Assembly: GCA_002923375.1 (NCBI GenBank)
Contig: BEIJ01000002.1
Coordinates: forward strand, 682,001 to 746,000
Length of the DNA stretch: 64,000 nt
Source of the DNA: a bacterium HR33
Lineage (GTDB): Bacteria; Gemmatimonadota; Gemmatimonadetes; Gemmatimonadales; GWC2-71-9
Direction: 5' to 3'
Part shown: positions 26,082 through 35,159 of the stretch, in pieces
Layout: each line of letters starts with the position of its first letter
Position numbering within the stretch: position 1 is the stretch's first letter
Notes under the pieces: generated by a model
What the model saw: the letters and a program-made list of their open reading frames with translations, nothing else
Databases searched by the model: none
What the model was told of the DNA's origin: nothing
Program-made: the position numbers and the translations under genes

Positions 26082-27125
26082 TTGTCTCCTAAGTGGCCTC
26101 GGTTCCAGCTGGGTAATTTGCTTCCCGCCAACGAGATCGCGGTCGATCTCGGTACGTCCAACACGTTGATCTACGTCAAGGGAGAGGGGATTGTACTCAA
26201 CGAGCCCTCCGTGGTGGCGGTGGAAAAGGCGACGGGGGTGGTCAAGGGTATCGGGCTGGAGGCGAAGCGGATGCTGGGCCGTACTCCCGACGGGATCTTG
26301 GCGGTACGCCCGCTCAAGGACGGTGTGATCGCCGACTTCGACGTCACCGAGAAGATGCTCCGCTATTTTCTCTCTTCGATAATCGAGAAACACTTTTTCC
26401 GGGTGAAGCCCAAGGTGATCGTCTGCGTACCCAGCGGAATCACCGAGGTGGAGAAGCGGGCGGTAAGAGACAGCGCCCATTCGGCCGGAGCCAAGGAAGT
26501 GTATATGGTGGCCGAGCCGATGGCTGCGGCGATCGGTGTGGGGTTGCCGGTGGAAACGCCCACGGGGAACATGGTGATCGACATCGGCGGTGGGACTACC
26601 GAGATCGCGGTAATCGCCTTGTCCGGGATCGTGAGCGATACCTCCATCAGGGTGGGCGGAGACGAGATGGATCAGGCGATCGTGCAGTTCATGCGGAAGA
26701 ACTACAATCTGCTGATCGGGGAGCCCACCGCGGAACAGATCAAGATCGCTATCGGGTCGGCGGCTCCCGTGGGGGAAGAGCGGGAGATAGAGGCGAAGGG
26801 TCGGGACCTGGTGTCCGGAATTCCGAAGGTGGTGAGAGTGCATTCCAGCGAGATTCGGGAGGCGATGCAGGAGCCGATTCAGCAGATCGTGGACGCGGTG
26901 CGCCGGGCGCTGGAGATAACCCCACCGGAGCTGGCGAGCGACATAGTCGATCGGGGGATCGTGATGGCCGGCGGGGGCGCCCTGGTGAGGGGGCTGGACG
27001 TGCTGCTTTCGCAAGAGACTTCGCTCCCGGTCCGGGTGGACGAAGATCCCCTGACCTGCGTGGTGCGGGGCACGGGCCGAATCTTGGACGATCCCGAGAA
27101 GTACGCATCGGTGCTTCAGACCTGA
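26082..27125 (+). CDS. mreB: rod shape-determining protein MreB
   Basis: MreB is the bacterial actin that guides lateral wall synthesis under the membrane. The 347-residue protein has the actin ATPase motifs AVDLGTSNTLIYVKGEG, VIDIGGGTTEIAVIAL and GIVMAGGGALVRGLDVLL, plus VAEPMAAAIGVGLPV. The only canonical start in reach of the family N-terminus is TTG 26082. It heads mreB-mreC-mreD-PBP2-rodA, the elongasome set, implying a rod-shaped cell. Confidence 0.96.
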   Translation: MSPKWPRFQLGNLLPANEIAVDLGTSNTLIYVKGEGIVLNEPSVVAVEKATGVVKGIGLEAKRMLGRTPDGILAVRPLKDGVIADFDVTEKMLRYFLSSIIEKHFFRVKPKVIVCVPSGITEVEKRAVRDSAHSAGAKEVYMVAEPMAAAIGVGLPVETPTGNMVIDIGGGTTEIAVIALSGIVSDTSIRVGGDEMDQAIVQFMRKNYNLLIGEPTAEQIKIAIGSAAPVGEEREIEAKGRDLVSGIPKVVRVHSSEIREAMQEPIQQIVDAVRRALEITPPELASDIVDRGIVMAGGGALVRGLDVLLSQETSLPVRVDEDPLTCVVRGTGRILDDPEKYASVLQT

Positions 27126-27130
27126 GACTC

Positions 27131-27982
27131 GTGACGCGCGGGCCGGAGAAGTACAGTTCGCGACGGGACACGCTGATCTTTGCCGCCTGCCTGCTCCTCT
27201 CTCTGGCCGCACGCATCATGCCTGAAGCTTGGCAGGCTGGCCTCGCTGACGGTCTGCGCCAGTCGTTTCTGGGGCCCTTTCTTGCAATTCAACGCCAGAC
27301 AGAGGAGCTCAAAACCTACCGGGCACGCCTCTCTCAAGTCATAGCCGAACGGGACTCCGCTGTGGTAGCGCGAGAGCTGCTCGAGCAGCTCCGAGAAGAA
27401 AACGCCCAGCTGCGCGCGGCGCTCCAGTTGTCCGCCCGGTTGCCGGTGCGGCACGTCTCGGCAGAAGTGCTCCACCAGGCGCTTCCTACGGACGGCTACA
27501 CCTTGCTTTTGGCCGCCGGATCGAACCGGGGGATACGCCCGCTTTCTCCGGTAATCGCGCCGGGCGGACTTGTGGGCCTGGTTAGGAGCGTGACGCCCAA
27601 CACTTCCGTGGTGGTTACCTGGGCACATCCCGACTTCAGAGCCAGCGCGATGACCGAAGGCGGCGAGGTGTACGGAATCGTGGCCCCGCGCAGCGGCGAA
27701 GGACCCACGGAAATGCTCCTGGAACTCCGAGGGGTACCCTACACCGAAAAGCTTGAGCCCGGCACCAGAGTGTACACCTCGGGTCTGGCGGCCGGACAGG
27801 GCGGCGTGTTCCCCCGCGGCATTCCCATAGGAAGCGTGCTGGCCGTGGGTGAAGAACTTGAGGGATGGGCGCGAACCTACCTGGTGCTGCCTAGAGTCCA
27901 CCCTGCGGCAGTGTCCCATGTGGTGGTTTTGCTGGACGGAGCCGGGGACTGGTTTGCCGAAACGCAGGAGTGGGTCAGATGA
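27131..27982 (+). CDS. mreC: rod shape-determining protein MreC
   Basis: MreC links the cytoplasmic MreB filament to periplasmic wall enzymes. The 283-residue protein has one N-terminal membrane helix (LIFAACLLLSLAARI), a coiled coil at about residues 60-98 (ERDSAVVARELLEQLREENA), and the beta-rich C-terminal domain with GSNRGIRPLSPVIAPGGLVG and SGLAAGQGGVFPRGIPIG. It starts at GTG 27131, five bases after mreB, and overlaps mreD as ATGA. Confidence 0.93.
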   Translation: MTRGPEKYSSRRDTLIFAACLLLSLAARIMPEAWQAGLADGLRQSFLGPFLAIQRQTEELKTYRARLSQVIAERDSAVVARELLEQLREENAQLRAALQLSARLPVRHVSAEVLHQALPTDGYTLLLAAGSNRGIRPLSPVIAPGGLVGLVRSVTPNTSVVVTWAHPDFRASAMTEGGEVYGIVAPRSGEGPTEMLLELRGVPYTEKLEPGTRVYTSGLAAGQGGVFPRGIPIGSVLAVGEELEGWARTYLVLPRVHPAAVSHVVVLLDGAGDWFAETQEWVR

Positions 27983-28476
27983 GCGGGCGAAGGGAGGCCT
28001 ACCGGTTGGGTGCCGTCTTGTTGCTCCTGGCGGTTTTTCACTTCGCCGCTCGCCCTTGGCTGGGAAGCCCGCGAATGGCACCGGATTTTCTGCTCCTGGC
28101 CCTTCTGATGTACGCCATCCGAGTGCGTCCCGGCCTGGGAGCCGCAGCCGGGTTCTTGGTAGGTCTCTTGGGAGACGCCCTGACTCCGGTCGCGTTCGGT
28201 TCCTCGGCGATGGCACACACCGTGGTGGGCTACCTGGCAGGGTGGGGGAAGGCGGTTTTTTTTGCGGACAACCTGGCGGTGAACGCCGGATTTTTCCTGG
28301 CGGGTACGTGGCTCAGAGACGTGCTGGTACTTTTGGGTAGCGGCCAGGTTAGCGGCGCGGCATTGCTTTGGGAGATATTGGTGTGGGCCCCCTTGGGTGC
28401 CATCAGCACGGCCGTCGCCGGTGTGTTGGTGATGGTATTTTTCCGCAAGTGGCTCTCGGCTAAGGCGGTACCGTGA
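27979..28476 (+). CDS. mreD: rod shape-determining protein MreD
   Basis: The 165-residue protein is almost wholly hydrophobic with five or so membrane segments, including APDFLLLALLMYAIRVRPGL and AAGFLVGLLGDALTPVAFGS, the most conserved MreD stretch. Identification rests on this pattern and on its position between mreC and PBP2, since MreD diverges fast. ATG 27979 overlaps mreC by four bases and its stop overlaps the next gene as GTGA. Confidence 0.85.
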   Translation: MSGRREAYRLGAVLLLLAVFHFAARPWLGSPRMAPDFLLLALLMYAIRVRPGLGAAAGFLVGLLGDALTPVAFGSSAMAHTVVGYLAGWGKAVFFADNLAVNAGFFLAGTWLRDVLVLLGSGQVSGAALLWEILVWAPLGAISTAVAGVLVMVFFRKWLSAKAVP

Positions 28477-30347
28477 CCTGGTTCGGCGATTATCAGCTGG
28501 CACGGCGCGCCGCGGTGGGGCGGATGGTGGTGTGGGCGGTGGCGTTGATACTGGTGGTGGCGTTTTTCAGGGTGCAGGTTCTGAGTTCGAGCCGCTATCG
28601 CCTGCGATCCGAAGAGAACCGCCTGCGCCGGGTAGTGGAGCCCGCTCCGCGAGGTCTGATTCTGGACCGCAACGGTGCGGTGCTGGCGGAAAACGTGCCG
28701 GGTTACACGGTGTCGCTCCTGGTTTCTCCCGCCGAGTCGTTACGCTCGCGACTGTTGCAGATAGCCCCGATCCTCAAGTTGGGCGAGCGGGATCTGGAGC
28801 AGATCGAGCGCCGGTACCGTCGTTCGCCTCATCAGCCGGTGATTCTCAGAAGAGATGCGCCGTTTACCATGGTCTCGGCGCTCGAGGAGCGGCGGGTGGT
28901 AATCCCCGGTCTGGTGGTCCAGGCGGAACCGAAGCGGCACTATCCTTACGGTCCTATCACCGCCCATGTGGTGGGATACGTGGGAGAAATCACAGACGAA
29001 GAATTGAGGCGGGGTGCGGTTCCGGGTGCCAGAATGGGATCGGTGGTGGGGCGGGACGGTTTGGAGCGAAGTTACGACTCCAGGCTGCGAGGGCGGGATG
29101 GATTCCGCTACGTGGAAGTGGATGCTTTGGGACGGACGGTGCGGGATGGGGGTGTGGGCGGCGCCCAGCCGCCTCAACAGGGCGAGACCATCAGGACTAC
29201 GATCGATATCGAGCTACAGCGTTTCGTGGCGGAGAATTTCCCTCCCCAGGCCAGGGGTGCGGTCGTAGTCATGCACCCGGTGACCGGAGAGATTCTTGCC
29301 CTCTACTCTTCTCCCAGTTTCGATCCTAACAACTTCGTAGGCGGGTTCGATCCCGAACCGTGGTTGGCTCTCTCGAGATCGGAGGATTCCCCGCTGTTGA
29401 ATCGGGCGATCCAGGCGCGCTACCCGCCGGCGTCTCCCTGGAAACTGGTGCTCGCGGCGGTGGCGATGCGGCGCGGCATTGTAGATATGGACAGCAGGAT
29501 GACGGTCCCGTGCCGGGGAGGGCTGCAGTACTACAACCGCTACTTCCGCTGCTGGCGAATCACCGGACACGGGGATCTTACCCTCGCCGAGGCGATCCAG
29601 CACTCCTGCGACGTCTATTTCTACCAGCTCGGTTTGAAGTTGGGACTTGCGGGGTTGCTCCAAGAGGCGGGCCAGTTGGGATTCCGGGACATATCGGGGA
29701 TCGATCTTCCGGGCGAGGCGACTCCCATCTTTCCGGCATCCACCGAATACTACAACCGCCGCTACGGGCCCCGGGGTTGGACCAGCGCGGTTACGCTGAA
29801 TCTCGCTATCGGGCAGGGCGAGAACGCTCAGACGCTGATCAACATGGTGACCTTCTACGCCATGCTGGCCAATCCTTCAGGTGTGGCCCCGGTGCCGCAT
29901 CTGGTGCGGGGTCGAGCCGCGTCATCGGGGAGAAGCCTGGGACTCGGTGCCGAGGAGATTGACGATCTCCGAGAAGCCCTGCTCGAGGTGGTAGAGCGAG
30001 GCACCGCGGCGGCGGCGCACATCGAAAACCTGCGGATCGCCGGGAAGACCGGCACGGCCCAGAATCCCCATGGTCCCGACCATGGCTGGTTCATAGCCTT
30101 CGCTCCGGTGGACGATCCCCAGGTGGTAGTAGGGGCGATCGTGGAGTTCGCCCGGCACGGCTCTTCGGTGGCGCCCATGGTGAACCGCATCATCGCCCGT
30201 TACCTGCTGGGACCCGCGGCCCCTCCCTTGAGGGCGGAAGAATACCGGCTCTTGCTCCCGGCTGACTCCGCTCCCCAGCCGGTTCCGATCCTGCCCGACA
30301 CCCAGACCGCTTCCGGCGGCCGTGCTGCGCCCGCAGACCCTAGCTAG
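28473..30347 (+). CDS. mrdA: penicillin-binding protein 2, peptidoglycan transpeptidase
   Basis: PBP2 crosslinks peptidoglycan during elongation with RodA. The 624-residue protein has an N-terminal anchor (VVWAVALILVVAFF), the PBP dimer domain (RGLILDRNGAVLAENVPGYT), and a transpeptidase domain. The active-site Ser321 lies in PASPWK, where the family usually has GSTFK, so the Ser and Lys are kept but the context differs; SCD is the second motif and KTGTAQ (Lys525) the third. GTG 28473 overlaps mreD, and rodA begins inside its last codons. Confidence 0.94.
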   Translation: MTWFGDYQLARRAAVGRMVVWAVALILVVAFFRVQVLSSSRYRLRSEENRLRRVVEPAPRGLILDRNGAVLAENVPGYTVSLLVSPAESLRSRLLQIAPILKLGERDLEQIERRYRRSPHQPVILRRDAPFTMVSALEERRVVIPGLVVQAEPKRHYPYGPITAHVVGYVGEITDEELRRGAVPGARMGSVVGRDGLERSYDSRLRGRDGFRYVEVDALGRTVRDGGVGGAQPPQQGETIRTTIDIELQRFVAENFPPQARGAVVVMHPVTGEILALYSSPSFDPNNFVGGFDPEPWLALSRSEDSPLLNRAIQARYPPASPWKLVLAAVAMRRGIVDMDSRMTVPCRGGLQYYNRYFRCWRITGHGDLTLAEAIQHSCDVYFYQLGLKLGLAGLLQEAGQLGFRDISGIDLPGEATPIFPASTEYYNRRYGPRGWTSAVTLNLAIGQGENAQTLINMVTFYAMLANPSGVAPVPHLVRGRAASSGRSLGLGAEEIDDLREALLEVVERGTAAAAHIENLRIAGKTGTAQNPHGPDHGWFIAFAPVDDPQVVVGAIVEFARHGSSVAPMVNRIIARYLLGPAAPPLRAEEYRLLLPADSAPQPVPILPDTQTASGGRAAPADPS

Positions 30348-31566
30348 CTGGCTTTTAGCCGTTGCCGGCGGATTGCTGGCGGCAGGACTGATAACGCTTT
30401 ATTCGGCCGGACAGACCGATACGCCGACGGTGGCGTCCGGTCTTTGGCTGCGCCAGTTGTGGTGGCTGGCGATCGGGCTGGTTTTGGCCAGGGTGGCTTT
30501 TAAGACTCCTCCGCGAGTGCTGGAGTGGCTGGCTCCGGCCTTCTATGGCGGAGCGCTGTTGCTATTGGTCATGACGCTGCTCTTCGGCTCCGGAGGGGGA
30601 ACTGCGGCGGGGGCCCGCTCTTGGCTGGCGATAGGCGGCTTCAGGTTGGGCCAGCCTGCGGAGGTGGCCAAGCTGGCCACGATCATCCTGCTGGCCAGAT
30701 ATCTTGGCAGCAGGCGTCGCGCCCCCCAAACGCTGGCGGAGCTGATTCCGCCATGCCTCATAACCGCAGCGCCGGCCCTGTTGGTCGCCCTGCAACCCGA
30801 TCTGGGCAGCGCGGTAGTCTTCGTAGGAATCCTCTTCGCGGTGCTGTTCTGGGTGGGCACCCCGGGCCGATTGCTCTTTCTTCTGGCGTCCCCTCTGTTC
30901 AGCCTCTTGCTGGCCTTCTCCACGGTATCGTGGGGGGTGTGGATCGTAGTCCTCACTGCGTTGCTGATCTGGGCGCGTCCCTACGCCTTCGAGGGTGTGA
31001 TGGTTTGGCTGGTGAACGTGATCATGGGTGTAGTGGCATTGGATCTGTGGGAACGGCTGGCGCCCTATCAGCAAAACCGACTGCTGTCCTTCCTGAACCC
31101 GGAAATCGATCCCCAGGCCACGGGATGGAACATCATACAGTCCAAGGTAGCCATCGGATCCGGCGGGCTGTTGGGCAAGGGGTTTCTGGAGGGGACGCAG
31201 AAACGTCTGGCGTTCCTGCCCGCCCAGCATACCGACTTCATCTTCTCGGTACTGGCGGAAGAGTGGGGTTTTCTGGGTGTGGTGGCGGTCATCGGGCTGT
31301 TCGTGGCGCTGTTCTCCGTGCTGATCCAGATTGCCCGCAACGCCCGGGATCCTTTCTCCAGCGTGCTGGTTTTTGGCGTTGCCGGCCTGCTTTTCACCCA
31401 CGTGGTGGAAAACATAGGGATGACCGTGGGGTTGATGCCCATCACCGGGATTCCGCTGCCTCTTTTTTCCTACGGCGGGTCCTTTCTGGTGGTTTGTCTG
31501 GTGTCGCTGGGTCTGGTGCTGCGGGTGGCGTGGGATGTGAAATTCGCCGGATTCCGCGAGCCGTGA
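30322..31566 (+). CDS. rodA: peptidoglycan glycosyltransferase RodA
   Basis: RodA is the SEDS-family enzyme that polymerises lipid II, working with PBP2 encoded upstream. The 414-residue protein has about ten membrane helices. Conserved SEDS stretches include GARSWLAIGGFRLGQPAEVA, ALQPDLGSAVVF, NPEIDPQATGWNIIQSKVAI and QHTDFIFSVLAEEWGF, the last close to the catalytic Asp region. GTG 30322 overlaps the PBP2 gene by 26 bases. It is the last elongasome gene; accD follows after 190 bases. Confidence 0.95.
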   Translation: MLRPQTLASWLLAVAGGLLAAGLITLYSAGQTDTPTVASGLWLRQLWWLAIGLVLARVAFKTPPRVLEWLAPAFYGGALLLLVMTLLFGSGGGTAAGARSWLAIGGFRLGQPAEVAKLATIILLARYLGSRRRAPQTLAELIPPCLITAAPALLVALQPDLGSAVVFVGILFAVLFWVGTPGRLLFLLASPLFSLLLAFSTVSWGVWIVVLTALLIWARPYAFEGVMVWLVNVIMGVVALDLWERLAPYQQNRLLSFLNPEIDPQATGWNIIQSKVAIGSGGLLGKGFLEGTQKRLAFLPAQHTDFIFSVLAEEWGFLGVVAVIGLFVALFSVLIQIARNARDPFSSVLVFGVAGLLFTHVVENIGMTVGLMPITGIPLPLFSYGGSFLVVCLVSLGLVLRVAWDVKFAGFREP

Positions 31567-31570
31567 GTGG

Positions 31571-31660
31571 AATCCCTGCGGTTGCGCGGGGGGTGGCGGC
31601 GCCCTGAGCGGGAAGCGATTCGATTGCCGGCAATCCGTGCGGTTGCGCGGGGGGCGGCAG
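31571..31660 (+). repeat. pair of 29-base direct repeats between rodA and accD
   Basis: The two copies, 31571-31599 and 31632-31660, match in 26 of 29 positions around the shared core TGCGGTTGCGCGGGGGG and start 61 bases apart. They sit in a 190-base non-coding gap that otherwise shows no clear promoter or terminator. The role is unknown; a recent small duplication is possible. Confidence 0.55.
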
Positions 31661-31756
31661 GGGCGGGGAGGTGCAAACCGGGGTGAAAATGGGCGCGGCG
31701 GTGCGGCGGCGGGCTGAGCACTGGCGAGCGGAGCGCGACTCGGCGAAATTGTGGCC

Positions 31757-32614
31757 ATGGCATGGTTTCGCAAAGAACGCCGTCCCCGAACGTCGGCCAG
31801 GGAACGGCTGGAGATACCGCCCGACGCCTGGGACAAGTGCGACGACTGTGGGCATGTGGATTTGCGTGAAAAGTTCGAGCGCAACTTCCAGGTCTGCCCT
31901 CAGTGCGGTTATCACCGGCGCATAGCCGCCCGCAGGTATGTCGAGTTGCTCACCGATCCCGGCAGCTTTGTGGAGCTGTTCGGCAATCTTAGATCCACCG
32001 ATCCCTTGGGGTTCGAAGGGTATAGGGAGCGGATTGAGACCGCATACCGGCAGGTGGGCACGCACGAGGCGATGCTGGCGGGATACGGCACTCTCACCGG
32101 AGTGGAGCTCAACCTCGGTGTGATGGACTTCGCCTTCATGGGGGGCTCCATGGGGAGCGTAGTGGGGGAGAAGGTGGCGCGCCTGGCGCGTCGATCGTTG
32201 GAGCGGAGGGTGCCTCTGGTAATAGTTTCCGCCTCCGGCGGTGCCCGCATGCAGGAGGGGGTGTTGAGCCTCATGCAGATGGCCAAAACGTCGGTCATGA
32301 TGGCGCAGCTCAAGGAAAACGGCGTTCCTTTCATCTCGATTCTCACCAATCCTACGACCGGGGGCGTGTCGGCCTCCTACGCCTTGCAGGGCGACGTGAT
32401 CCTGGCCGAACCCGGGGCGGTGATCGGTTTTGCAGGGCCGCGAGTCATCAAGCAGACCATTGGGCAGGATTTGCCGGAGGGGTTTCAGACCGCGGAGTTC
32501 CTGCTGGAACACGGCATGGTGGATGCGGTGGTCCCCCGGCCTCAGCTGGCGTATACCACCGCCGCGCTGATACGGCTCATGCTAGGACTCCCTCCGGCGG
32601 GAGCCGGCGACTGA
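31757..32614 (+). CDS. accD: acetyl-CoA carboxylase carboxyltransferase beta subunit
   Basis: AccD forms the carboxyltransferase of acetyl-CoA carboxylase with AccA, for fatty acid synthesis. The 285-residue protein has the N-terminal zinc ribbon CDDCGHVDLREKF plus CPQCGYH, then the crotonase fold with FMGGSMGSVVGEKVARL, IVSASGGARMQEGVLSLMQM and NPTTGGVSASYALQGDV. ATG 31757 is preferred to GTG 31751. No accA lies in the window, so the partner is elsewhere. Its stop overlaps the probable folC start. Confidence 0.94.
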   Translation: MAWFRKERRPRTSARERLEIPPDAWDKCDDCGHVDLREKFERNFQVCPQCGYHRRIAARRYVELLTDPGSFVELFGNLRSTDPLGFEGYRERIETAYRQVGTHEAMLAGYGTLTGVELNLGVMDFAFMGGSMGSVVGEKVARLARRSLERRVPLVIVSASGGARMQEGVLSLMQMAKTSVMMAQLKENGVPFISILTNPTTGGVSASYALQGDVILAEPGAVIGFAGPRVIKQTIGQDLPEGFQTAEFLLEHGMVDAVVPRPQLAYTTAALIRLMLGLPPAGAGD

Positions 32615-33840
32615 CTCTCTCGTTTGCCGACGCGGTCGGCTACCTTTTCCCTCGCAACGTCGCCGGCAGACCCTGGAGCCTGGAACCCACCAGGGCGCTG
32701 TTGGAGGAGCTCGGCCATCCGGAACGGCACTTTGTCTCGGTACACATCGGAGGCAGCAACGGCAAGGGATCGGTGGCCGCCATGGTGTATTCCGCGCTGC
32801 GGGAAGCGGGATGGCGGGTTGGGCTCTACACCTCCCCTCATCTGGTGGACGTGAGGGAAAGGATGTTGGTTAACGATCTTCCGATTAGCCGCGAAGCGTT
32901 CGCCATGTGGACCGAACGATTGAAGCCCTGCATAGAAGCGACCGGGGCGAGCTTCTTCGAGGCCACGACGGCGATCGCTTTTGCCGATTTTGCCGCCCGG
33001 GGCGCGGACATCGCCGTGGTGGAGGTGGGACTAGGGGGCAGGCTGGATAGCACCAATGTGATCCTCCCGTTGGCCAGCGCCGTCACCCGGATCAGTCTGG
33101 AACACACCGACTACTTGGGTCCCACCCTGGAGGGTATAGCCCGAGAGAAGGCCGGCATCGCGAAACCGGGGGTCCCTTTTGTGATCGGAGAAGCCGATTC
33201 CGGGCTGGCGGCGGTTTTGGAGGAGGTGGCCCTGGGGGTGGGGGCGCGGGTGGTCAAGGTGGCTCCCGGGGAGGTCTATGCGGGTCCCTTGGCTCTTTAC
33301 GGCGAGCATCAGCGCCGCAATGCCGCGGTTGCGGTAGCGCTGTTGGAGGCGCTGCCAACCCCTTACCGCCCGGATGAATGTGCGATCCGGCGAGGACTGG
33401 CCAGGGCGGTGGTTCCAGGCCGGTTCGAGCGGCGCGGCACGTGGGTCTTTGACGTGGCGCACAATCCCGATGGTATCGGGGTTTTGGTGGCGGCGATCCG
33501 ATCGGCGGGGCTGCGCCGCCCGGTCCACGCTCTGGTGGGTATACTGAAGGACAAGGATTGGCGGCAGATGCTGGCCCTGCTTGCCGGCGCCGTGGACCGA
33601 TTGGTTCTGTGCCAGCCTCCGACCGCACCGGCGGAGCGGCGTTGGTCTTTGGAGGAGGTGGGCGAATGGGTTCGGACGTGGAAGGGGGCGGGGTCGCAAG
33701 CCACCATTGAGATCGAGCCGGATTTTGACGCAGCTCTCGAGGCTGTCCGGCAAGGGGCGGCCACGATTTTGGTGACGGGTTCGTTCCACACGGTGGGTGA
33801 CACGATGGCCCGCTTGCCCGGGTTTGCGCCTCTCGGCTAG
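32611..33840 (+). CDS. folC: folylpolyglutamate synthase, probable CTG start
   Basis: FolC adds glutamates to folates and in many bacteria also makes dihydrofolate. Motifs are the P-loop HIGGSNGKGSVAAMVYSAL, TSPHLVDVRERM, VEVGLGGRLDSTN, and DVAHNPDG. The first standard start in frame is TTG 32701, but the 30 codons before it (FADAVGYLFPRNVAGRP...) match the normal FolC N-terminal helix. Only CTG 32611 can open them; it overlaps the accD stop as CTGA and has GGGAG seven bases upstream. From CTG the product is 409 residues, the usual family length. Confidence 0.88.
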   Translation: MTLSFADAVGYLFPRNVAGRPWSLEPTRALLEELGHPERHFVSVHIGGSNGKGSVAAMVYSALREAGWRVGLYTSPHLVDVRERMLVNDLPISREAFAMWTERLKPCIEATGASFFEATTAIAFADFAARGADIAVVEVGLGGRLDSTNVILPLASAVTRISLEHTDYLGPTLEGIAREKAGIAKPGVPFVIGEADSGLAAVLEEVALGVGARVVKVAPGEVYAGPLALYGEHQRRNAAVAVALLEALPTPYRPDECAIRRGLARAVVPGRFERRGTWVFDVAHNPDGIGVLVAAIRSAGLRRPVHALVGILKDKDWRQMLALLAGAVDRLVLCQPPTAPAERRWSLEEVGEWVRTWKGAGSQATIEIEPDFDAALEAVRQGAATILVTGSFHTVGDTMARLPGFAPLG

Positions 33841-33848
33841 ATTGCGCC

Positions 33849-35156
33849 ATGCCAGCCAGAGCACTTCCGGGGTTCAGGGAGTTTTACCCCGAGGAGATCT
33901 CCCTTAGAAATCACATTTTTGCGGCTTGGCGGAACGTCGCCCGGCGTTACGGGTTCGAGGAGTACGACGGTCCCCCGCTGGAGCCGCTGGAGCTTTACAC
34001 CGAAAAGAGCGGCCCTGAAATCGTGGGTCAGCTTTACGAGTTCGTGGACAAGGGCCAGCGGAGGGTGGCCCTGAGGCCGGAGATGACGCCGACTTTGGCG
34101 CGGATGGTGGGGGCCCGCGCGGCGTCGCTCAAGAAGCCGATTCGGTGGTACTCCATCCCCCAGCTCTTCCGCTACGAGAGGCAGCAGCGCGGTCGCCTGA
34201 GGGAGCACTTTCAGCTCAACATGGACATCATCGGGGAGCCGGGTCCGCTGGCTGACGCCGAGATTATCGGGGCCGCCATAGACGTGCAGCGCGCTCTGGG
34301 CTTGGGGCCGGAGGATGTGCGGGTGCGGATTTCGGACCGGCGGGTGCTGAGGTGCCTGCTTTTGGGAGCAGGAGTGCCGGAGGAGGATCTTACGGCCACA
34401 TTCATGGCGATAGATCGCGTCGGTCGAGTGCAAAACGTGGCGGAGCTGATCGAGAAGGCGCTGGAACATGCTCCGGAGGATCGCACCGCGATAGCGAAGC
34501 GCGTCTTGGAGATCGCAAGTATCAGGGACCGGGGCCGGTTGGAGAAAGCCCTGGGGGACGTGGGGGCAGGCAGCGTGGCGGAGGGTTTGTTGGATTGTCT
34601 CGACGCCTTGCGGGCGATGGGATTCGAGGAATTCGTGGACTTGGATTTGTCGATCGTCAGGGGCCTGGCCTACTACACCGGGATCGTGTTCGAGCTGTTC
34701 GACGCGCAGCAGAGTCTGAGGGCCATCTGCGGCGGCGGGAGATACGACGGGCTGCTGGGAGCGCTGGGTGGGGCGGATCTTCCCGCGGTCGGCTTCGGGA
34801 TGGGGGACGTGGTGTTGGGCGAGCTCATCAAGGAGAAAAATCTGCTGCCGTCCAAAAGAGCGGCTCTGGATGTTTTCATAGTGGCGGTTACGGGCGCGGA
34901 CATGCCGGAGGTGTTGGCTCTGGCGCGCGAACTCAGGGACGCGGGTATAGCGGTGGAGTATCCGCTGCGGCTGCAGTCGGTGGCCAAACAGTTGAAACTG
35001 GCGGCGGCCCGGGAGGCTCGTTGGGCGGTGATGGTAGGTCCCGACGAGCGGAGCGAAGGCAAGGTTCTGTTGCGGGATCTGGCGAGCGGATCGGAGGAGA
35101 AGGTGGGCAGGGAAGCACTGCTTCAGCGTTTGGGTACGGTTACAGCGGGGAAGTGA
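33849..35156 (+). CDS. hisS: histidyl-tRNA synthetase
   Basis: This class II synthetase charges tRNA-His; the product is 435 residues. Class II motif 2 appears in SIPQLFRYERQQRGRLREHF, the histidine-binding motifs are VRGLAYYTGIVFELFD and ICGGGRYDGLLGALGG, and the anticodon-binding domain is the last ~100 residues. Motif 1 lies near VALRPEMTPTLARMV. The chain is complete, with no sign of a HisZ-type regulatory paralogue. It starts eight bases after folC and is followed by proS. Confidence 0.93.
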   Translation: MPARALPGFREFYPEEISLRNHIFAAWRNVARRYGFEEYDGPPLEPLELYTEKSGPEIVGQLYEFVDKGQRRVALRPEMTPTLARMVGARAASLKKPIRWYSIPQLFRYERQQRGRLREHFQLNMDIIGEPGPLADAEIIGAAIDVQRALGLGPEDVRVRISDRRVLRCLLLGAGVPEEDLTATFMAIDRVGRVQNVAELIEKALEHAPEDRTAIAKRVLEIASIRDRGRLEKALGDVGAGSVAEGLLDCLDALRAMGFEEFVDLDLSIVRGLAYYTGIVFELFDAQQSLRAICGGGRYDGLLGALGGADLPAVGFGMGDVVLGELIKEKNLLPSKRAALDVFIVAVTGADMPEVLALARELRDAGIAVEYPLRLQSVAKQLKLAAAREARWAVMVGPDERSEGKVLLRDLASGSEEKVGREALLQRLGTVTAGK

Positions 35157-35159
35157 GCG

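Noticed and set aside
32701-33840. folC starting at TTG 32701
   Set aside because: It would cut off the conserved N-terminal helix before the P-loop; kept only as an alternative.
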